DNA from: Acidobacteriota bacterium
GTDB taxonomy: Bacteria; Acidobacteriota; Terriglobia; Acidiferrales; UBA7541
Reading direction: 5' to 3'
Assembly (NCBI GenBank): GCA_013289665.1
Contig: JABCZN010000008.1
Coordinates: 1 to 64,000 of the forward strand
DNA: 64,000 nt
Each line of letters begins with the position of its first letter. The stretch's first letter is position 1. Positions 52,624 to 61,170 of the stretch are shown piece by piece. The notes under the pieces are model-generated. The model did no database searches and was not told the origin of the DNA. It saw only the letters and a list, made by a program, of their open reading frames with translations. Position numbers and translations under genes: made by a program.

Positions 52624-55119
52624 TTAAGGCTGTGTCCGGACGCCCGAGCCGCCGCAGCTTTGCAGCACCGCTGCTTTCACGTCCGCATCAAATTGCGCTC
52701 CCTGCCATCCCGTTGTCGCGCAGACCTGCCAAGCTTCGAGGCCCAGCGCCCCGCGGAAATCCGCGCCTTCCACCCGCGCTCCGTCAAGCTTCGTATCCCG
52801 CAGGATCGCTCCCGGAAACGCCGCCCCGCGCAGGTCCGCCCGGCTCAGGTCGGCCTCCAGGAAAATCGTTCCCTTCGCCTGTGCCCCGGTCAGATTCGCC
52901 CCAATCATTTTCGCCGCCGAAAAATCCGTCAGCTCCATCGAAGCCATCGAAAGTACCGCTTCGTCCAGTTTCACGTCCCGCAAATCGGCGTGCGACAACT
53001 CCGCCCGCAGCAAATCCGCGCGCCGCAATTTCACGGCATACAAGGTGGCGTGCCCGAAATTCGCCGTCGTCAGCTTCGCGCCATCCAGGTTGGCATACGA
53101 CAAATCCGCGTTCCGGAAATCCGCTCCCGCCAACTGCGCTCCCTCGGCGTCCGCGGATACCAGGTTCGCCTTCGCCGCCTGCAAACGATCCAGATTCGCC
53201 CCGCGCAATACCGCTTCCCGCAAGTTTGCCGACCGGAAATCCGCTTCCGACAGGCTCGATCCTTCCAGATTCGCGCGCCACATCCGCGCTCCCGCAAACT
53301 GCGAGCGGTACCCCCGCGAATAGCGCAAATTGATTTCGTTCAGCCGCGGCCCGCTGCCCGTCCCGGTCTCGCCGTCCGTCACTGGTTTCAGCGCACTCGT
53401 CGAAATGCTCTCTTCCGTCACGTCTGCATACGGCCGGTAGCCCAGCGCTTGAAACGCTGTCGCCGCCCAACGCCGCGGGTCGCCGCGTCCCACATCGGGC
53501 CGCGCATTCGCGTCCGCGGGCAGCCCACGAATCACGCCGAGAGACATCAGAAACACCACCACACCCACCGCAACCGGAACCCGAAACGCCCTGGCCACAT
53601 CCCGCAGAAATTGCGGCGTGCTTTCATCTGTCCAATCTCCCGGACGCAGCACCCTCGCCACAATTCGCGGCATGCCAAACCCTGCCGCTGCCAGCAACGT
53701 CATCAAAAACACCTGCAGCAAGGTTCCCCGGTAATCCTGCATCACCAGGTATCGCAGCCAGAATAAAAAGATCGTCGCCGGCACCGCCCAATACGCCAGC
53801 AATTTCGCCAGCCGGCTCTCCACCATCGCCAGCGGCGAACGCGGATCCCGCGTCCAGCGCAAATGCTGCCGGATCGGCCCCATCAGGTACCACGAGCCGT
53901 CTTTCTCCGGCGTCTGCCCGTCCGGAAAAACCGCGGGCAAAGCGCCCATGCTGCCCCACAACCGCAGCAAGAGAAACTGCAGCCGCAGGTACAACACGGT
54001 GAGCAGCAGAGGTCCGCCCATATAAAATCCCTGCAACGGCAAAAAGTTTGGAATGCGCGCCGACACCGTGGCCGATTCATCCAGCAGCAGCCGCACGTCC
54101 GTGGTCAGTGCCACCATCGCGCAGGCACCCACGCAAATCGTGATCAGCAACAGATAAAACCGCCGCGCCGCCTGTGTGAATTGCCCAATCGTCTTTCCGC
54201 CGTCGTACGCTCCCACGGCCTCCGGCAAAGTCGCGTCGAACAGATTCGTCCCGCCCAGCCGCCCCGCCCACAATCCCTGCGCCCCATAGAAATTCGCGCC
54301 CATCAGGTTGGCACCGGAGAATTCTGTGCCTAGCAGGTTGGATTCGCGCAGGTCCGCCTCCACCAGGTTCGCGCCGCGCAGGTTGGCCATGGACAAATCC
54401 GCGCCGCGCAGGTTTACCTTCGTCAGGTCCGCGCCCTGCAGATTCACGGCCGTCAAATCCGCGTCGGAGAGATTCGCTCCCGCAAAGTCCCCGCGAATGC
54501 CCTCCTTACCGTTCGATTCCACCCAAAGCTTGTGCTGGTCCAACGTCTCGGCCACTTCGAGCAGTTGCGTCTTCAGATCGCGCGCTTCCCCGCGCGGGAT
54601 CGCATGGATTGCCGATTGGCTCTCCAGCGGAAACTCTGCCGCGGTTTCCTGCCGCTCGATCACGGCTTCGACCGGTTCAGGAACAACTTCCGCTTGCGCG
54701 GGAACTGTTTCCTCCTGCGCGGGAATTTCCTGTTCCGCGCCAAAAAATGCCGCCGCCACGCGCTCCGGCTCGCTCAATGTTCCCTGCGTACTTCGCAAAA
54801 ACCTCAGCGCGGGAACTTTCTCCGCCGCCGCTTTCACCAGTCCCCCGCCTGTGGATTTCTCCGGCACATCGGCCGGCTGCGGCTCGAGTGCCGCCGCCAG
54901 CTCTTGCATGGCCGCCTCTCGGGCCTGCGCCGCGCTCTCCTCCGCCACCTTATGCAAATCCTCTTTCATCTGGACTTCCAAGAGCGCAAGAATCTGCGCT
55001 TCCTCCACGGGATCTGAGGGCGCTCCGCCGATCTCGGCAAGTTCCTCGGGCGTCGCCAGCCGTTCCGTTCCTTTTGGTTGATGGGCCTCGGGTAAATTCA
55101 TCTTAGCTTTGCCGGACAT
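52624..55119 (-). CDS. membrane protein with two pentapeptide-repeat blocks
   Basis: 831 residues. Residues 1-200 are Glu/Ala/Gln-rich and probably disordered or helical. Residues about 210-290 are a first pentapeptide-repeat block (FAGANLSDADLTAVNLQGAD, LRGANLVEADLRESNLLGTE). A central membrane domain of about five helices follows (RFYLLLITICVGACAMVALT, GGPLLLTVLYLRLQFLLLRL, LLAYWAVPATIFLFWLRYLV, VPVAVGVVVFLMSLGVIRGL). A second, longer block (ADFRSANLREAVLRGANLDR through ADLSRADLRGAAFPGAIL) ends the protein. The repeats should fold as right-handed quadrilateral beta-helices on the cytoplasmic or periplasmic face. Function unknown; the gene stands alone between a PIN remnant and a 560-base gap. 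Confidence 0.82.
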   Translation of the reverse strand: MSGKAKMNLPEAHQPKGTERLATPEELAEIGGAPSDPVEEAQILALLEVQMKEDLHKVAEESAAQAREAAMQELAAALEPQPADVPEKSTGGGLVKAAAEKVPALRFLRSTQGTLSEPERVAAAFFGAEQEIPAQEETVPAQAEVVPEPVEAVIERQETAAEFPLESQSAIHAIPRGEARDLKTQLLEVAETLDQHKLWVESNGKEGIRGDFAGANLSDADLTAVNLQGADLTKVNLRGADLSMANLRGANLVEADLRESNLLGTEFSGANLMGANFYGAQGLWAGRLGGTNLFDATLPEAVGAYDGGKTIGQFTQAARRFYLLLITICVGACAMVALTTDVRLLLDESATVSARIPNFLPLQGFYMGGPLLLTVLYLRLQFLLLRLWGSMGALPAVFPDGQTPEKDGSWYLMGPIRQHLRWTRDPRSPLAMVESRLAKLLAYWAVPATIFLFWLRYLVMQDYRGTLLQVFLMTLLAAAGFGMPRIVARVLRPGDWTDESTPQFLRDVARAFRVPVAVGVVVFLMSLGVIRGLPADANARPDVGRGDPRRWAATAFQALGYRPYADVTEESISTSALKPVTDGETGTGSGPRLNEINLRYSRGYRSQFAGARMWRANLEGSSLSEADFRSANLREAVLRGANLDRLQAAKANLVSADAEGAQLAGADFRNADLSYANLDGAKLTTANFGHATLYAVKLRRADLLRAELSHADLRDVKLDEAVLSMASMELTDFSAAKMIGANLTGAQAKGTIFLEADLSRADLRGAAFPGAILRDTKLDGARVEGADFRGALGLEAWQVCATTGWQGAQFDADVKAAVLQSCGGSGVRTQP

Positions 55120-55679
55120 TCCGTTTTACTCTTTCTTTCCTGTTGCATCGCCTCCGCTTCCGGAGGCAAACGAGTTCCTCTCGTTCACGGGTATACCCCA
55201 TCATCCCCCACGCCCCCTGTGGATATCCCCTGCCCGAAAGGACAGGCGTTCCCCAATAGCAATTTCCCGGTGCCCCCTGTACACCCGCCAAAGCCCGCGA
55301 GGCCGCAGGCGTCCCAGGCAGCTAAACCTCAAGTCACATCAATTGCCGCGCGTCGCGCAGGCAATCTAAGCGAACCGAGGTTAGCAACTTCGCTCCGTCA
55401 CGGAATTTGCTTGTTTAGAAAATACGGCAGGCGGGAACCGCAACTCTTGCATGTTTCTCTTGCTTCCTGAATGACTGGTCGCTGATCGCTGATTACTGTG
55501 TCCGCGCCACTGAACTCCAATCAACGCTGGTCGTCAACCAAGCCTCCAACTCATCGACGTCAAAACAAATCAGCCGGGGGCTCCGCTGAGGGGCCGAGGC
55601 ACCCCGGCTATTCCCGCCCGCCTCCGCAGTGAGCGAGCTAGGAACTTGTACAGAATCTCAAACTTCCGGCGTGAGTCTC
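55120..55679. other. 560-base intergenic region
   Basis: It contains no convincing gene. A Pro/Ser/Arg-rich plus-strand frame (55109-55369) is low complexity. A hairpin at 55572-55609 is listed separately. A CCTGCCCGAAAGGACAGG-type small palindrome lies near 55230. Promoter of the pentapeptide-repeat gene expected at the left end. Confidence 0.35.
55572..55609. repeat. intergenic inverted repeat
   Basis: AGCCGGGG (55572-55579) and CCCCGGCT (55602-55609) flank a 22-base G/C-rich loop. It lies 70 bases downstream of the PilZ gene end (minus strand) and could act as its terminator, although no T run follows. Confidence 0.45.
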
Positions 55680-56012
55680 TCAGTTGTCTTCGTTGCTACG
55701 AAGAAATTCGTAGCGTTCTATCGCTGCCACTACGCCGACACTTCCTTCATCGCGAGGCTCGGTCCTCTGCACGCGGCCCAGGCAGCGCACACGCACCGGC
55801 CCGGCCAAGGTGATCTCGTTCGGCAGCGTCAGCAGGATCTCCACCGGAGACCCCTCTTTGACGTCCTTCGCCAGGAAGAAATAGACTCCGCGGGAGCTTA
55901 CATCGCGGGATTCCGTGTTGGTTTCCCCAACGGCTGCGCCCGTGGTCCATCTCACGGTAATCGGCAGTCGCATGGAAAAACGTTGAGTTGTGCGGCGTTC
56001 AGACCCTGTCAA
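55680..56012 (-). CDS. PilZ domain protein
   Basis: 110 residues, start TTG at 56012 behind GGGAGGC at good spacing. Motifs are ERRTTQRFSMRLPITV (RxxxR-type) and SRDVSSRGVYFFL (DxSxxG, complete), followed by VRVRCLGRVQRTEP. It is a stand-alone c-di-GMP receptor candidate with a better match to the consensus than the PilZ protein encoded at 7461. There is no enzyme gene for the messenger next to it. Confidence 0.85.
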   Translation of the reverse strand: MTGSERRTTQRFSMRLPITVRWTTGAAVGETNTESRDVSSRGVYFFLAKDVKEGSPVEILLTLPNEITLAGPVRVRCLGRVQRTEPRDEGSVGVVAAIERYEFLRSNEDN

Positions 56013-56286
56013 GGCGAGCCTCCCTCATCGAAGGACAGAGTCTATCCGCCCTCCGTCCAGGGAACAATAGGACTCAAGGCTCAAATTAAAGCTGCCCTTT
56101 AAAAGTACGAATGTACTAGGACCTCCTTTCGAGCTCCCAAGTTGGGGCGGCCAGACCGATTCACCAACTTGTCTTGCCCCAAGGCCTAAACGCCGGCCTG
56201 GAACTCCACTTCTGAGTCGTCTCGCTTTTTGTCATGCCGGGCGGCGGGACAGCTCTGCGTCAGAGAGGTGGATGGAAGGCAGCCTA

Positions 56287-56673
56287 TCAGGAATGCTTGA
56301 TCGCCAGATTCAGGCCCGCTGTCTCGGCGAAAGCCCGGAAGTCGCGGTCGCGCGTCAAAAGCGGAACGCCATGATCGACACAACTTTGTGCGATGAGCGC
56401 ATCGCCCAGTCGTCCTCTACGGCCCTTTGCCAGAACCTTTGCTCGCAACTCTCCTGCCCGGGTCCAGAAGCCGGATTTAATCTCCAGCATTGGGAGTTCT
56501 TTCAGGCTTTCGGCCACGTTGGCGGAAATTTGCGAATCACTCAGCAGTTCCGTAAGAACGATTGGCACCATCAGAACCTGTCGGTCGCCAAGGGCCTTAT
56601 CGAGGAGCTCTACGTCGTCGCCGCCGTCACCCTCGAAGAATGCAATCCAGGTGCTGGTGTCCGCCGCAATCAT
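56287..56673 (-). CDS. vapC: PIN-domain ribonuclease toxin (VapC family)
   Basis: 128 residues with the four acidic positions of PIN nucleases: Asp5 (MIAADTSTWIAFF), Glu42 (VLTELLSD), Asp91 (GRLGDALIAQSC) and Asp109/Asp111 (LLTRDRDFRAF). VapC toxins cut tRNA or rRNA when freed from antitoxin. Its start overlaps the antitoxin gene by 4 bases (ATGA), the normal order antitoxin then toxin. The frame is intact, unlike the PIN remnant at 52339. Confidence 0.9.
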   Translation of the reverse strand: MIAADTSTWIAFFEGDGGDDVELLDKALGDRQVLMVPIVLTELLSDSQISANVAESLKELPMLEIKSGFWTRAGELRAKVLAKGRRGRLGDALIAQSCVDHGVPLLTRDRDFRAFAETAGLNLAIKHS

Positions 56674-56873
56674 CGGTCAGACTTCAACTCCGCCAAACTT
56701 CGGCTGAACCGGACCTTCCCTCGCAATTGGCGCAGGCACGCGTACGCCCGCGACGCCGCCACAAGCTGCAGCCCAGTTCGAATCGTCTGTGTAATACCGC
56801 TTCCGCTCGCCTGCTGCGCCTTGTCCAGCAACTCTGCAGGAATTTCCACGGTGACTTTGCGCGTGTTCGCCAT
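56670..56873 (-). CDS. vapB: VapB-type antitoxin (ribbon-helix-helix-like)
   Basis: 67 residues from ATG 56873; an in-frame start at 56921 would add an unrelated stretch. The N-terminus NTRKVTVEIPAELLDKAQQA and SGSGITQTIRTGLQLVAASR fit the ribbon-helix-helix fold, with the C-terminal tail (FSRSLAELKSDR) as the toxin-binding part. It should neutralise the downstream PIN toxin and repress the shared promoter. Confidence 0.82.
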   Translation of the reverse strand: MANTRKVTVEIPAELLDKAQQASGSGITQTIRTGLQLVAASRAYACLRQLRGKVRFSRSLAELKSDR

Positions 56874-56943
56874 ACCAGGCACTATACCATACTTGATACC
56901 AGCATTGAGTACGGTATCCATTGCGACCGTGCCAAAGAAAAGA

Positions 56944-56960
56944 GCCGCCCATTAGGCGGC
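56944..56960 (-). terminator. rho-independent terminator for the NarL regulator gene
   Basis: Read on the minus strand, GCCGCC (complement of 56955-56960) pairs with GGCGGC (complement of 56944-56949) around a 5-base loop. It is followed by TCTTTTCTTT. It lies 65 bases after the stop of the response regulator gene and before the vapBC operon on the same strand. Confidence 0.75.
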
Positions 56961-56967
56961 CCTTTCT

Positions 56968-57015
56968 GAACTTTTGAACTCTTGAACTCTTGAACTCTTG
57001 AACCCTTGAACCCTT
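56968..57015. repeat. 8-base tandem repeat
   Basis: Six units of eight bases (consensus GAACTCTT, the last two reading GAACCCTT) run without interruption, with a diverged seventh unit after 57015. It lies between the response regulator stop at 57026 and the terminator. Such arrays can change copy number by slippage. Confidence 0.85.
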
Positions 57016-57025
57016 GGACTTTCCC

Positions 57026-57691
57026 CTAAGTCTGATCAATCAACCGGTGGTGAATCGCATAAAGCGCCAGCTCCAACCGGTCGGACACGCCCAACTTGTC
57101 AAAAATATTGTGCAGGTGGTTCTTCACCGTCTGCTCGGAGATAAACAGCTTCTCCCCAATCTCCTTGTTGCGGAAGCCCTGCGCCACCAATTGCACGATC
57201 TCTTTTTCGCGGTCAGAAAGCAGCGGTTTCTCCCGCCGTGGTCCCGAGTCTGAAGACTTCGCAAACGCCTTCATCACTTCGGCCGTCATCCGGTTATCCA
57301 GCCAGATTTCGCCCGCATGCACGCGGTGGATGCTCTTCACCAGCAAATCCGTGGCGGACTGCTTCAGCACCACGCCCCGCGCGCCCAGTCGCATCGCCCG
57401 CACCACGTCGCGGTCATCTTCCGCCGCCGTCAGCACAATCACCCGCGTCGGCGTCTGGTCGAAATTCACTTCCTCCAACACCGCCAGCCCGTCTTTGTCC
57501 GGCATGCGCAAATCCAGCAGCAAGATGTCTGGCTTCAGCTTCGCCAGCAGCTTGATGCATTCCGCGCCGTTCTGGGCTTCGCCCACGATGGTGATATCTT
57601 CATCCCCATCAATCAATTTGCGGAGCCCGTCGCGAAATATCGCATGGTCGTCCGCCATTAGTATCCGAATTTGCTGTTTGGTCTTCGCCAT
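57026..57691 (-). CDS. NarL/LuxR-family response regulator
   Basis: 221 residues. Receiver: IRILMADDHAIFRDGLRKLI, phosphoacceptor Asp60 in DILLLDLRMPDKDG, Thr in VIVLTAAEDD, Lys in GVVLKQSATD. The LuxR output starts LSDREKEIVQLVAQGFRNKE and has the recognition helix ISEQTVKNHLHNIFDKLGVS. It starts one base after the stop of the histidine kinase gene, so they are a coupled pair. The HTH resembles that of regulators such as LiaR/DegU; targets unknown. Confidence 0.93.
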   Translation of the reverse strand: MAKTKQQIRILMADDHAIFRDGLRKLIDGDEDITIVGEAQNGAECIKLLAKLKPDILLLDLRMPDKDGLAVLEEVNFDQTPTRVIVLTAAEDDRDVVRAMRLGARGVVLKQSATDLLVKSIHRVHAGEIWLDNRMTAEVMKAFAKSSDSGPRREKPLLSDREKEIVQLVAQGFRNKEIGEKLFISEQTVKNHLHNIFDKLGVSDRLELALYAIHHRLIDQT

Positions 57692-57692
57692 A

Positions 57693-59378
57693 TCAGCCGA
57701 GCGGTACCTCGATCGTTAAGCGCGCACCATGCCCAGGGTTTGATTCCACGGTCAGCACTCCCCCGACCGTGCGCGTTCTTTCCTTGATGGAAATCGGACC
57801 CAGCCGCAGGCGGTCCAGCTCATCCCCTGTGAAGCGCCCGGCGAAGCTAAAGCCCTCGCCATTATCGTCCACCACCAGGGTGAGTCGGCTGTCATCCTGC
57901 GACAGTTTTACCACGACATGGGAAGCCTTCGCATGCTTTTTTATGTTGTTAAGTGCTTCACGGTAAATCTGGAAAATCTCCCGGCAAACCCGGTCCGGCG
58001 CGTGCAGCTCCGCCGAATCCACCAGCAAATCCAGCGCCAGCGTGGACTCGTTCCGGAAGCGCTCCGCGAACCCCCGCATCAAATCAACCATATCCGCAGA
58101 TTGCACGCGCAGCGGCCGCAGGTCCGTCACCAGGTGCCGCAACTCCGCGCTTTCGTTCCTCACCGTCTGTTGCAGCGACGTCAGCCCCGGTTCCACCTGC
58201 TCCACGTGGGTTGAAACCTTCCGCCGCAGCACGTCAATCTGAATTTCGATGCTCAGCAGCGTCTGCAGAATCCCGTCATGCAGATCCCGCGAAATCCGCG
58301 AGCGCTCCGCCTCAATCGCCCTGGCCCGCAGGTGCCTCAACATGAAGACGTTCTCCAGCGCCGCGCTGATATGCGCCGCGATTCGCTCAAACCACTCCAG
58401 ATGTTCCGCGGTAAACGGCTCCTGCCCGGGCCGGCGATTCGTCAGAAACAGACGTCCCGCCGCGTGCCCTTCCTGATCGAACGCCACCGAAGTGAAATTC
58501 TTGATCCCAAACTCCTGCTGCGTCGGCCCCGGAATCCGCGGCAGAATTTTCAGCACCTGCTTGTTCCGCCGGTCCCAACCGAATCCGTCGCCGCGCCCTT
58601 CCAGCGAATTCCAGCACAGCGATGCTTCCATGTCGTCCACCAGAAATCCATCGGAGCGGGTCAATGGCAGATTTTCCGGCACCAGCCGCTCGCCTTCCCC
58701 CGACCTCATCCGCCACACGAATATTCGCTCCAGGTCCGCATCGCGATACGCCAGCAGCGCCCCCTCGGTCTGAAACTCCGTGCAAAGCTCTTCCAGCAGC
58801 AAGCGCAACGATTCCGCCAGCCCCAAATCCACGTGCATGGTGTTCGAAATTCGCGACAAGAAATCCTGCTGCGCGGCAAATTGCCGGTTGCGGTCCCCCA
58901 GGAACGCCAGACCCACCGTGCCCAGAAACGCAGCCGTGAACAGCGAAACCGAATACGCCAGATCCCGCGAACCTGGCTCAGGCAACTTCCAATGCATCTG
59001 CAGGGCGAATCCCAGCAGCAGCAACCCGAAGCACAACGAAACCGAGTAGCGCAGATTCCACCGGTAGCCCGCCGCAAACGCCACAAAAAACATCAGGAAC
59101 CACGTGGGGATTTGTTCCGGCGAAAGATAAAGAAAAATTCCAGCCGCCAGAATGTCGCACACCAGCGGCAGCCGCCAGTGATACCTCCGCAGCGCCCGCT
59201 CCAGCACCAGGATCAGGATCGCCGCCAAAACATACGCGATCAGAAATGCCAGCGGCTTTTCCACTTCCCTAGCCGGACGCAGTTCCAGCAAGCCTAAAAT
59301 CGCCAGTGTGGCGATCACCGGTCGCGCGTAGGCAAGCTGCAGGTCAAAATGTAACCGGTCTGCCGGCTGCGGATTCAT
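57693..59378 (-). CDS. membrane sensor histidine kinase with GAF domain (HisKA_3 type)
   Basis: 561 residues from ATG 59378. Upstream codons to 59498 would be encoded by 36-base tandem repeats and are unlikely to be translated. About seven membrane helices (residues 15-185, for example VIATLAILGLLELRPA, FLIAYVLAAILILVLERAL) form the sensor. A GAF-like domain follows (DLGLAESLRLLLEELCTEFQ to AHISAALENVF). HisKA_3 has the phospho-His in SRISRDLHDGILQTLLSI, and the ATPase domain shows REALNNIKKHAKASHV and DDNGEGFSF. It resembles LiaS-type kinases that sense envelope conditions; the cognate regulator is next. Confidence 0.9.
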   Translation of the reverse strand: MNPQPADRLHFDLQLAYARPVIATLAILGLLELRPAREVEKPLAFLIAYVLAAILILVLERALRRYHWRLPLVCDILAAGIFLYLSPEQIPTWFLMFFVAFAAGYRWNLRYSVSLCFGLLLLGFALQMHWKLPEPGSRDLAYSVSLFTAAFLGTVGLAFLGDRNRQFAAQQDFLSRISNTMHVDLGLAESLRLLLEELCTEFQTEGALLAYRDADLERIFVWRMRSGEGERLVPENLPLTRSDGFLVDDMEASLCWNSLEGRGDGFGWDRRNKQVLKILPRIPGPTQQEFGIKNFTSVAFDQEGHAAGRLFLTNRRPGQEPFTAEHLEWFERIAAHISAALENVFMLRHLRARAIEAERSRISRDLHDGILQTLLSIEIQIDVLRRKVSTHVEQVEPGLTSLQQTVRNESAELRHLVTDLRPLRVQSADMVDLMRGFAERFRNESTLALDLLVDSAELHAPDRVCREIFQIYREALNNIKKHAKASHVVVKLSQDDSRLTLVVDDNGEGFSFAGRFTGDELDRLRLGPISIKERTRTVGGVLTVESNPGHGARLTIEVPLG

Positions 59379-59395
59379 GCCCGGGAACACACCAA

Positions 59396-59500
59396 GTAGG
59401 CGCCGGGCTTTACCCCGGCCACCCTTCCCATGTAGGCGCCGGGGTTTAGCCCGGCCAGCCTTCCCATGTAGTGGCCGGTCTCGAGACCGGCCCGTCACCC
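59396..59500. repeat. three tandem 36-base hairpin units
   Basis: Units begin with GTAG at 59396, 59432 and 59468, an exact 36-base period. Each contains a palindrome: GCCGGG/CCCGGC around CTTTAC or GTTTAG in the first two, and a perfect 20-base palindrome (GGCCGGTCTC plus its complement, 59473-59492) in the third. The first two end in CCTTCCCAT. They lie between the histidine kinase start and tRNA-His and resemble mobile palindromic (REP-like) elements. Confidence 0.8.
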
Positions 59501-59825
59501 CAGTCTAGCAACGACCACCAATCCGCCGACCCGCCTCCTAACCCGCAGTTTCCACCTAGCTAAGACCTGATCAAGCAAACTCAGCCAACGCGAGCGGCCC
59601 CCATCCGGTCGCGGCCGACTCCGAATTTTGAGTGCGGAAGCGAAGCTTTCGCTTTTGCGCTCTCCCCCGAACAACCAAATCAGTCCGTGATCCACCAACG
59701 CAGCGTCTATCTCCAGTCTCCTGCTATCTGCTATCTGCTCGCTGTTATCCCTCATCCGCCATTCAGCCTGCCACCACATCCCCCACTTTTCCGCCACCGA
59801 AATTGCATGCTAAACTACGAGCAGT

Positions 59826-59902
59826 GGTGGGAGTAGCTCAGCTGGTAGAGCGTCGGTCTGTGGCACCGAATGTCGCGGGTTCAATCCCCGTCTCCCACCC
59901 CA
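59826..59902 (+). tRNA. tRNA-His (anticodon GTG)
   Basis: A complete cloverleaf: acceptor GTGGGAG pairs with CTCCCAC; the extra G before the acceptor (59826) faces C73, the identity mark of tRNA-His; D arm GCTCAGCTGGTAGAGC; anticodon loop CTGTGGC; T arm GCGGGTTCAATCCCCGT; CCA is encoded (59900-59902). An accessory region follows directly downstream. Confidence 0.97.
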
Positions 59903-60177
59903 ACTCTTCGCGATTGAAAACAAACTCTTTCCTGATTTTTCTCTCCTCGCGTGAAGCCGGATTTATTGCACAACCATTGCACAATGGCCTGCGGGGACCG
60001 CCCGCCGACTCAATTTCTTGGTGCTCTCTGGCGAAGAAATTCCCCATCCTCGGCAGCCGATCTTGCAACGGAATTTGCAATATGCTTTTCCGTCTGCTTT
60101 CCCTGCTTCTTTTGCCGTCCCCACTCGTCCCGGCACACGAGCACACAACTTCACACTTCTCACACCAACGTCCGCAT

Positions 60178-60840
60178 CTAGGTAAACTTTCTTGCTCTGA
60201 TTTCATGTTCCGGGTTATGGGGCCTAAGTTTCTCTCGGCTTCGGCTTTGACTGTATCTCGCTGCCTTCTTTTCGAGCCGTCGCCGCAGGACTCTGCCGGC
60301 TCGAAATGCCAATGACCCGAGCCTCATTGTGTTGTTTTGAAGCGTTGACCGAAACTCTTCGATTGGGAGCCGAAGAAGTGCATCGACGCGCTTGTCGTGC
60401 TCCCTGGCACTTCGATGAATCAAATTCAAGCATTTTCGGCAACCGAGCCTGCCTGTATTCGGCAGGAAATAGAGAATTCGGACACGTTTCCGACATGGAG
60501 CGTCATTGTGAACGCCGGGGCACAGAAACCACGGTCTTGGACCGAAGTAGAGCGGTGTTTGGGCTATTTCGAGAGTTACGAACCGTGCATAGTGCATCAG
60601 GGGAACGCTGCTGGGCACGCCATAAGAGATGTGTAGAAGCGTCTTCCCACTGGCGGCCAACTCCACCCAGAAATAAGCGCGGAAGGATTCCTGACCATCG
60701 GAATTATTCCACACAGTCGAGCACAAAGTGCCTGGCTTTGCACGAAAGACACCTGAGCGCACAAGGATTGCAATGTCGAAGGCAAGACAATCCTCCACGA
60801 TAAGACGCGTTGACCAAGGCGCTCGCCCTTTTCGAGCCAT
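60178..60840 (-). CDS. hypothetical protein with Cys-rich, zinc-ribbon-like motif
   Basis: 220 residues. The N-terminus KGRAPWSTRLIVEDCLAFDI and a middle part with PRPWFLCPGVHNDAPCRKRV and GCRKCLNLIHRSAREHDKRV recall a widespread uncharacterised family in which paired cysteines (C-x6-C and C-x2-C) could bind zinc. The C-terminal 60 residues are very basic (RRRLEKKAARYSQSRSREKL), suggesting nucleic-acid contact. No catalytic motif is visible. It lies 276 bases after tRNA-His in a stretch less GC-rich than the rest. An AAGGAAAAC site precedes the ATG. Confidence 0.6.
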   Translation of the reverse strand: MARKGRAPWSTRLIVEDCLAFDIAILVRSGVFRAKPGTLCSTVWNNSDGQESFRAYFWVELAASGKTLLHISYGVPSSVPLMHYARFVTLEIAQTPLYFGPRPWFLCPGVHNDAPCRKRVRILYFLPNTGRLGCRKCLNLIHRSAREHDKRVDALLRLPIEEFRSTLQNNTMRLGSLAFRAGRVLRRRLEKKAARYSQSRSREKLRPHNPEHEIRARKFT

Positions 60841-61170
60841 TCGGTGTTTTCCTTCCTAAATAAATTGTGTACGACATTTCATTGACATTTGGCAATTAGA
60901 GTTAAGAGCGGACTTAGATGCTTGAACCGGAATCCATCTCTCGCGGTCAAAATAGGCCCCTTTTCGTGTACATGGCGGTGTCAAACTTGACTTGATTGAG
61001 GTGCGAGATGCGTCCGCTGCTCAACCAACTGTCTTTGCTCTAGGGTGTGGCCGGAAATGTGCAATAAACCCTCAGTTTGGGGTTTTTGAGGCCAGTTCGG
61101 CCCCTTTTGGACGAATTGCGCGATAGATTTGGTATATAGTCGCACCGCTTCATTTACAGGGAGAATTCAC
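60841..61170. other. intergenic region of the putative island
   Basis: 330 bases between divergent genes. The strand composition is more AT-rich than the exopolysaccharide region. A TATATAGT element lies about 30 bases upstream of the nuclease gene start and could be its -10 box, without a clear -35 match. No gene or RNA was recognised. Confidence 0.35.

Noticed and set aside
59396..59500. 36-base periodic units considered as a CRISPR array
   Set aside because: The units are contiguous without unique spacers, and no cas genes are nearby. They are palindromic tandem elements.
59838..60206. Minus-strand 122-codon frame across tRNA-His
   Set aside because: Its C-terminal end (TGIEPATFGATDRRS) is the translation of the tRNA antisense strand, a common annotation artefact. 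No domain is present in the rest.
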